From NCBI GenBank assembly GCA_012295275.1, contig CM022678.1, forward strand, positions 9,188,775 through 9,252,774: a stretch of DNA of 64,000 nucleotides, given 5' to 3'. Positions within the stretch are counted from its first letter, which is position 1. Each line of letters starts with the position of its first letter. Under the pieces are notes generated by a model, which did no database searches, was not told where the DNA came from, and worked only from the letters and a program-made list of their open reading frames with translations. This DNA is from Chrysomallon squamiferum (Eukaryota > Mollusca > Gastropoda > Neomphalida > Peltospiridae). Below, piece by piece: positions 59,847 through 64,000 of this stretch. The position numbers were made by a program, and so were the translations under genes.

Positions 59847-59993
59847 CTGGAAACCCATCCATATTTCTTCATGTCTACTGAGCTTCTTGTTTACAATAAA
59901 AGTTGGTGTAACCTTTACATCTCTTCTTTTCAGTATCAGTCTGTGATGTAGATAATAAAATATCTCCTTAATTTCAGGTCTTCTCACATCTTC
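59847..59993 (-). CDS. Exon 3 of an unrecognised minus-strand gene (partial)
   Basis: 147 bp, exactly 49 codons. Acceptor with a T run and aaaaag; donor CCAG|GTAAGT. It reads EDVRRPEIKEIFYYLHHRLI, then LKRRDVKVTPTFIVNKKLSR and HEEIWMGFQ. Phase 0 at both ends. No stop. Helical, charged composition. It follows blocks at 60847-61003 and 62274-62455 on the same strand with compatible phases. Family not recognised. Confidence 0.5.
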
Positions 59994-60846
59994 CTTTTTA
60001 ATAAAAAAAAAAAAAAAGACATTAATGTTCACATCTCATTATGCACTGAACTCTTTATAAAGTGAAAACTGAAATTTAATGTGCTGCTTCCAAAAACTTT
60101 GAAAAAGAAGCAAGAACAACATAAAAAAACAAATAATAATAATAATAATAATAATAAAAAGTAAAAAATTCAGTGTATGTCACTGTGAAAAATGAATATT
60201 TTACTTAATTTACTGTTTCACTGTTGATTATTAAAAGAGGGTTTATTTGATATTTTTCATGTGTTTCTGTGGAAAATACATCTTCTTCATGCTTCTTATA
60301 GCACTACATGTTTTTTAAAAATAAGTTTTCATTGTTTTTTTATGAAACAAAATCAATATTTATATATTTTCTATTACTGATAATGAAAAATGCATAGACT
60401 GTTCAGTGTTAATAATAATAAATAAATAAATAACAAAACAATATATATATATTTTTAAATTCTTATTCAGTTATTGTTTAAGAAAATGAAAACTGATATA
60501 AACATTACAATCTAAGACTTGTCTAGTTCCATACCAGAAAGTTCCATATCGTTATTTCATTTGATGTCTGCCTTGATGTCATAAACATATTAGTAAGTGA
60601 ACATTTCTTATCAGCGAATTCAATATTATCTGTTCTCGTTCAATAGTAAACGCAGATTAAAAAGAAAAAAATGCTTTTTAGCAGACACAAACCACATGCG
60701 AGTCAGAAACAAGTCTTGATTTCAACTTTAGTTTCACGTCATACAAAAGAAAAAAGACTACAGTAAATAAAAACAACAACAACAACAAAAATAACAACCC
60801 AACAACAACATAACTATTGAGATGTAATGAGAAGGGATCACAGCTA

Positions 60847-61003
60847 CCTGTACTGCAGAATTAGAAACACCAAGACAATATTTTCCTAAACCACTCACAT
60901 TTCCATTTTTAATAACCTCTTTGAGAAGATCACCAGGATTTCAGAGGCAGTCCAGAGAATCAAGAATTTCAGCTGCCTGACTTTTGTGTTACTGCAGCTG
61001 AAA
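60847..61003 (-). pseudogene. Exon 2 of the same minus-strand gene, two C-to-T stops
   Basis: Acceptor ctgtttttcag with CTGCAG, donor GTACAG|GTAGCT, phase 0 end. It reads HKSQAAEILDSLDCL, stop, NPGDLLKEVIKNGNVSGLGK and YCLGVSNSAVQ. The first codon after CTGCAG is TAA and the internal stop is TGA. Each is one C-to-T step from CAA and CGA. This looks like a once-coding exon now broken, unless the stops are read differently or are errors. Confidence 0.45.
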
Positions 61004-61568
61004 AACAGAATTAACATATTAAGAGTAATAAAAAAAAAATTCAGTAATAACATGAAAATATTTTTTTAAAAGTGTTTAATCTGGAAAATGCTGTCCTAGA
61101 TTCCAGTGGGAAAATGGATTCTCAAACAGGAAACTAATTTAATCCTAGGATTAAAGTATTTATACAATTACAAAGATTTCCAGAGTTTTTTTTTTTCATT
61201 TGCAATTTTGTGATGTTAACTAAAATTATGAAGTAATTAATGTATCTAGAATTTACTCTTCAGTTTTAGTTTGAAGTCAGAGTATTAATCATCACATACA
61301 CATAAACACATGCAAAATGCATTTACTAATATATATATATATATATACATACAGCATTAAATTGAAATACAAAACTGGAAATAAAGATCCAGTTCATGTA
61401 CTTTCTGATTTATAAACATGGCAGAAACTAATCAATCAGTACAGAAGTATAAACAGCACTAAATGTACAAGTTCAAGACAAAGGAGCTGCTGAATAAAAA
61501 TCTGTTTTCATATAGTTTTACACAGACACACTGGACAAATGTCTGAAGATGTTGTGAGATTCAGCAAA

Positions 61569-61883
61569 GACTCTGAGTATTTCAAAGTCCACACTGCAAC
61601 ACTGTGTGACAAAGACTCTGAGTATTTCAAAGTCCACACTGCAACACTGTGTGACAAAGACTCTGAGTATTTCAAAGTCCACACTGCAACACTGTGTGAC
61701 AAAGACTCTGAGTATTTCAAAGTCCACACTGCAACACTGTGTGACAAAGACTCTGAGTATTTCAAAGTCCACACTGCAACACTGTGTGACAAAGACTCTG
61801 AGTATTTCAAAGTCCACACTGCAACACTGTGTGACAAAGACTCTGAGTATTTCAAAGTCCACACTGCAACACTGTGTGACAAA
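61569..61883. repeat. 45-bp minisatellite, 7 identical copies
   Basis: The unit is GACTCTGAGTATTTCAAAGT followed by CCACACTGCAACACTGTGTGACAAA. All seven copies (315 bp) appear identical. It is a multiple of three and stop-free in two plus and two minus frames. One frame reads DSEYFKVHTATLCDK. It lies between exon-like blocks 62274-62455 and 60847-61003, so it would be intronic for that gene. Confidence 0.97.
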
Positions 61884-62095
61884 GACAAAACATCTCGACC
61901 TGACCTCCAAGCCAAAGAACAAGAATAATCTGGTTTTTGATGCAGTTACCTAAGTGTGGACAGTGTCAGAAATGTCACACACAACAATGAAATGTACACA
62001 GTGATATAACCCATTTAGCTATTCTGGTGCAAATCACTACAAAAACTTACCATTGCTGATCCCTGGCAAAAACAGCAAAGGATCACACAAAATAC

Positions 62096-62124
62096 ATGAA
62101 ATAAATAAATAAATAAATAAATAC
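62096..62124. repeat. (AAAT)n microsatellite
   Basis: Short AAAT run. Confidence 0.85.
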
Positions 62125-62273
62125 CCTACAGCTTCATTATGACATCTTCATTATGAAAGATTTTATGTGTCTTATTTATCCAGTTCAATTCATCTTAAGT
62201 GTTAAAGTTTCTTCTTTCCTGTAAAATGTAATTCTCTAACAACAATAAATAATATTACTCAAAAAGAACTTAC

Positions 62274-62455
62274 CTTTTTTTCCACTACTGATGTTGCATG
62301 CTTTCTTCTCAAAACATCTAGGAACTGTAGGAACTGCTGACAAAAATATTCTGACTGGAATCTGTTTCTATGGTTTCTATCAGTATTACTGACGACATTC
62401 TCAACATGAGATAAACTGTCAGACTCTTTCAAGCTGATAATCACACAGGCAGTGT
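62274..62455 (-). CDS. Exon 1 (in window) of the same unrecognised minus-strand gene
   Basis: 182 bp bounded by ctcttacttacag and AAAAAAG|GTAAGT. After two bases it is open for 60 codons: TACVIISLKESDSLSHVENV, VSNTDRNHRNRFQSEYFCQQ, FLQFLDVLRRKHATSVVEKK. Amphipathic helical pattern. No family recognised. Both splice sites are strong. Earlier exons would lie to the right, but the LINE at 62700 intervenes. Confidence 0.5.
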
Positions 62456-62564
62456 CTGTAAGTAAGAGAGTTTCTAAATAAAAATAATAAAATTACTGAT
62501 ATGGAATTAATTGCGTAAAATGGCATTGTTTTTATTATATATTAAGTAAAGTGAGAGAAAATGG

Positions 62565-62700
62565 CAGGCTACCCAGGTAAAACACAATTAATGAGAACCG
62601 GGACATCGACAGATCCTCACTGGTACATTTCAGCTTGCCCTGCTAAGTAGACACAATTTTAAGATCATTTACACAAGTTGTCATAACCAATTTATCACCC
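62565..62700. repeat. Dispersed element segment related to 49140-49288
   Basis: CCAGGTAAAACACAATTAATGAGA, ACCGGGACATCGACAGATCC, then AATTTTAAGATCATTTACACAAGTTGT. These appear in the same order as at 49230-49290 and within the 86-bp unit. Adjacent to the LINE copy at 62700-64000, so it may mark that element's flank. Confidence 0.6.
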
Positions 62701-64000
62701 AAATTCAATTTTTTTTCACAACTTTTATTATAAAACTATGTGACACTCTATCAAAAGCTTTTTCTTGATCCATTTTAACAACAAACCCTTCAGTATTATT
62801 TAACTCAGCAATATCTGTAACATCCCTCACTACATAATATTATCAGCAACATCTCTTCCTTTTACACAACAGCTTTGTTCTGATGAAATAATAGTTGACA
62901 TAACCTGTTTAACATGATTAGCAAGAACTTTAGAAATAATTTTATAATCTACATTTAAAAGACTGATAGGTTTGTAATTTTTAAGGTTTGCTTTATCTCC
63001 AGTTTTTTCCTGTAAAAAAGATTAGTTACCCCTTTTTTCATACTATGCGACAACATTTCCTCTTTTTGAATTGAAATAACTACTTTATGAATTTTTTTTT
63101 TTTATTTTCCAGTATTTAACATAAAATTCAACTGATAGACCATCCATATCAGGTGATTTATTTCTATTCATTTCTTTTAAAGCTTCAGTTAATTCTTTAA
63201 CTGTAATGTCAATCTCACACTTTTCACTTTCAGATTCTTTTAGTTGATATTAAATATATTATTTCTTCCTGTTTAATAGTATCTACATTTTCTTGTGTAA
63301 ATAATTTTGAATAAAATTCATAAGCATATTCTAATATATCTTCCATTTTTCTAGTTAATCCATTTACTGTTTTTAGTTCTTTAATAGAATTTGATTCCTG
63401 TTTTGATTTTTCTAAACTAAGAAAAATATTATATATTTCTATCCATATCTAAATTCCATTGAGCTTTAGATCTTAAAATAGCACCATTACACTTAATCTC
63501 TAAATTAATTTTAACTTTTTTTCTTTGTATGTTACTCAAATCATGATGCTTATTTACAACTAGTTTAGGATATTCTCATTTTAAAGCATTTTGTATATTA
63601 TAATATTTTTCATTGTCTAATTGTCTCTTATTTAGTGCAGAATCTTTTATATTTTAAGTTATTTGATCAAACAACAGGTTCAGTCTGTAACAAAGGACCC
63701 TCAGAAGCATTATTAATTACTTCAACAAGAGCTTTACAAAAAATTTCATCTTTCAACAATTCATTATTAAAAATTCAAATACCTTCACATCTCTCTACTT
63801 GAGAAAAATCTATTTTAAGTGATAAAAAATTGTAATCACTAACTGAGGTATAGGATATGTATGCATTACTTATAAACTGTAATAAATTTTGAGAAATTAA
63901 AAATAAATCAATTTTGACTGTTTTATAGTTTTTTCAACATTTTGAGATCTAGTAAATTGTTTTTTATCTGGATTTCAAACCAAATATCAACTAAATTATA
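62700..64000 (-). mobile_element. Tx1/L1-like LINE, third copy, runs off the window
   Basis: The minus strand contains RT motifs in order, in broken frames: NYKPISLLNVDYKI-like, SSEQSCCVKGRDVADNI and VVKMDQEKAFDRVSH (RT motif with the first catalytic Asp). Upstream (higher coordinates) is the same EN-RT linker as in both palindrome arms (VINNASEGPLLQTEP). Frameshifts and stops are frequent, so it is inactive. The arms' copies match 63290-64000 only. The 5' part lies beyond the window. Confidence 0.8.

Noticed and set aside
61508-61953. Four overlapping 115-135-codon frames
   Set aside because: All derive from the seven 45-bp repeats; kept as a repeat and a finding, not called as CDS.

Overview
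The window is AT-rich nuclear DNA from an animal. It has GT-AG introns, heavy microsatellite and minisatellite loads, LINE and MULE remnants, and one 200-N assembly gap. A RING protein without a B-box, carrying a coiled coil and a C-terminal NHL/propeller-like region, together with very abundant ACAT, CA, GA and AAT tracts and Tx1/L1-like LINEs, suggests a mollusc. That is an inference of moderate confidence; I cannot name a species.

The dominant structure is a giant, diverged inverted repeat. Bases 1-12450 (left arm) are the reverse complement of about 31347-42827 (right arm). The loop between them is about 18.9 kb. Pairing runs to base 1, so the left arm may extend beyond the window. By eye, sampled blocks match at roughly 93-97%, interrupted by large arm-specific insertions and deletions. 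Both arms carry the same decayed gene in mirror orientation: recognisable exons of a CAMSAP/Patronin family protein (microtubule minus-end binding), with the CAMSAP calponin-homology domain and the motif EPLMPAELKPAKEK. Both arms also carry the same Tx1/L1-like LINE fragment in an intron. The two CAMSAP copies share a one-base deletion in the CH-domain exon and each has its own extra lesions. Decay therefore probably began before the inverted duplication.

The loop (12451-31346) holds the only clearly intact gene seen, a two-exon minus-strand TRIM-like gene (16372-18446, 588 aa). It also holds the assembly gap with TG-rich and CATA-type arrays, a set of plus-strand exon remnants resembling VPS13, a 31-bp-stem hairpin, and long tri- and dinucleotide tracts.

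Right of the palindrome (42828-64000) is accessory DNA: a second copy of a dispersed repeat also found in the loop, a MULE transposase C-terminal fragment whose 3' end is part of a perfect 44-bp inverted repeat, and a series of independent minisatellites (41, 86, 33, 56, 27, about 83 and 45 bp units). There is an isolated plus-strand terminal exon, a minus-strand cluster of three exon-like blocks of an unrecognised gene, and a third copy of the LINE, with recognisable reverse-transcriptase motifs, running off the right end. Most long open frames in the window are simple-sequence repeats read through and are not genes.
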